Shown here: positions 6,293-6,903 of the stretch, in pieces
How the letters are laid out: every line of letters begins with the position of its first letter
How positions within the stretch are numbered: the first letter of the stretch is position 1
Assembly (NCBI GenBank): GCA_003229935.1
Contig: QIGD01000090.1
Coordinates: 1 to 6,903 of the forward strand
Reading direction: 5' to 3'
Length of the DNA stretch: 6,903 nucleotides
DNA from: Methanobacteriota archaeon
GTDB taxonomy: Archaea; Hydrothermarchaeota; Hydrothermarchaeia; Hydrothermarchaeales; BMS3B
Position numbers and translations under genes: made by a program
The notes under the pieces: model-generated
What the model was told of the DNA's origin: nothing
Database searches by the model: none
The model's input: the letters and a program-made list of their open reading frames with translations, nothing else

Positions 6293-6358
6293 GATAGTTC
6301 CTTGTTGTATCCATCTGCTATCCTGAAATTATTTCCCAATTATTTTTATAAGGGATGC

Positions 6359-6784
6359 ATGGCCAAACTTACTCCACAGAAAATCAAGTGGCTCATTTAA
6401 CATAAGGAACGAGGCGACCTCAGCACTGTTCGGCTTGCCTTGATTCAAAAGGTTACACCAAGAAGGGTCAATCAACTCTGGGAGCACTATCAGCTAATAG
6501 GTAATTTACCAGCATTAAAATCACTTGGAAGACCACGTGAACTAATCTCGTCAAAGCAGGTTAATACAGTGCTTTCAGCTCATGAGAAGTATAAAGTCAG
6601 TGCATGTATGCTGGAACAGACACCCAAGTTGGAATCTGGGATAAAAATGTCTCATAACAAGATACACAGGGTTTTGAGAGAGCATGAGCTGGCTAAAAGG
6701 GACACTAAAAAAGCCAGACGGAGGAAATGGGTATGTTATGAACGGAAGCATAGCATGTCTCTCTGGCATACTGACTGGAAGTAT
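6359..6784 (+). pseudogene. DDE/rve-type (IS481-like) transposase, 5' part only, with internal stop
   Basis: From ATG 6359 the frame reads MAKLTPQKIKWLI, then a TAA at codon 14 (6398-6400), then continues in the same frame through HKERGDLSTVRLALIQKVTP and onward. The first part is a helix-turn-helix region (STVRLALIQKVTPRRVNQLW, then ALKSLGRPRELISS). It is followed by VLREHELAKRD and KARRRKWVCYERKHSMSLWHTDWK. HTDW carries the first catalytic Asp of the integrase core in this archaeal transposase group. The homology then ends abruptly at about 6784, where an IS605-type end begins on the opposite strand. The second Asp, the Glu and the rest of the core are absent. A TTG at 6440 would avoid the stop, but the conserved N-terminus upstream argues that the stop is a mutation. 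Without the other end I cannot define its terminal repeats. Confidence 0.78.
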
Positions 6785-6816
6785 CTGATATACTCCCACG
6801 CTAAAGTTCGTGGGGG
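6785..6816 (-). mobile_element. IS200/IS605-type right end, inverted copy of the 4606-4640 hairpin
   Basis: CTGATATACTCCCACG (6785-6800) and CGTGGG (6809-6814) form a hairpin with loop CTAAAGTT. On the minus strand it reads CCCACGAACTTTAG, CGTGGGAGTATATCAG, which matches 4610-4640 except for one missing T and one G-to-A change. The junction with the interrupted transposase falls at about 6784/6785. This orientation would put the element's coding part to the right, beyond 6816, on the minus strand. The match is seen directly; the family assignment is from the known layout of IS605 ends. Confidence 0.65.
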
Positions 6817-6903
6817 TTCTAAGGTCTCCGTCGTTCTCGGAGTTGCCTCTTTGGGGGTATCAGTGCTCCCGTTCGATACATCTCTGTCTGCACCGAATTG
6901 ATA
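6817..6903 (-). pseudogene. Possible TnpB C-terminal tail, partial, running off the window
   Basis: Read from the window end on the minus strand, one open frame gives YQFGADRDVSNGSTDTPKEA and then TPRTTETLEPPR, directly before the hairpin. TnpB proteins have a C-terminal (C)G-x-x-ADRDxNAAxNI motif whose Asp completes the RuvC site. They often end in a low-conservation Thr/Pro/Glu-rich tail close to the right-end hairpin. GADRDV fits this pattern, but the usual NAAxNI does not follow, so a deletion or decay is likely. Only about 29 codons are visible and there is no start. The position, in the right orientation beside an IS605-type end, is the main support. Confidence 0.4.

Noticed and set aside
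6440..6784. An intact transposase starting at TTG 6440
   Set aside because: Conserved-looking N-terminal sequence continues upstream in the same frame to ATG 6359 across a TAA, and the catalytic core is missing downstream, so a pseudogene is the better reading.
1..6903. CRISPR array, tRNA or rRNA genes
   Set aside because: I saw no regularly spaced direct repeats, and no cloverleaf or rRNA-like conserved strings on either strand.

Overview
The window looks like chromosomal DNA from a euryarchaeon, probably of a methanogen-related lineage. Four things point that way. It has an archaeal ether-lipid gene (CDP-archaeol synthase). A-box/TATA-like promoters sit upstream of genes, at 127-135 and 5725-5733. 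Shine-Dalgarno sites match an archaeal 16S tail, such as GAGGTGAT before the methyltransferase. Arginine codons are mostly AGA/AGG. Base composition is moderately AT-rich by eye. Lineage below this level is a guess.

Positions 1-165 are non-coding, with a perfect 9-bp-stem hairpin and the promoter of the first operon. A tightly packed plus-strand operon follows: carS (membrane lipid), pyrE (UMP synthesis), a Ser/Ala-rich membrane coiled-coil protein of unknown function, purD (purine synthesis), argF (arginine synthesis) and a broken TraB-family gene. Genes are separated by a few bases or overlap as ATGA. Apart from carS, the membrane protein and the traB remnant, the theme is nucleotide and amino-acid biosynthesis.

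The TraB-family gene (4270-4886) carries two in-frame TAG codons. It is also cut and frame-shifted by a roughly 35-bp hairpin sequence that resembles the right end of an IS200/IS605 (TnpB) element. Convergent to it, on the minus strand, are a two-CBS-domain protein and an unrecognised acidic 119-residue protein. These two diverge from a plus-strand protein-lysine-methyltransferase-like gene (aKMT type).

The right end is a transposon graveyard. A DDE (rve/IS481-like) transposase has a stop at codon 14 and is cut immediately after its first catalytic-Asp motif (HTDW). The interruption is a minus-strand copy of the same IS605-type end, with a possible TnpB tail running off the window.

I found no complete new system. 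The two best leads are the amber codons, which might mean TAG is decoded as sense (pyrrolysine) in this organism, and the three related hairpins scattered without their transposase. Both need genome-level checks.
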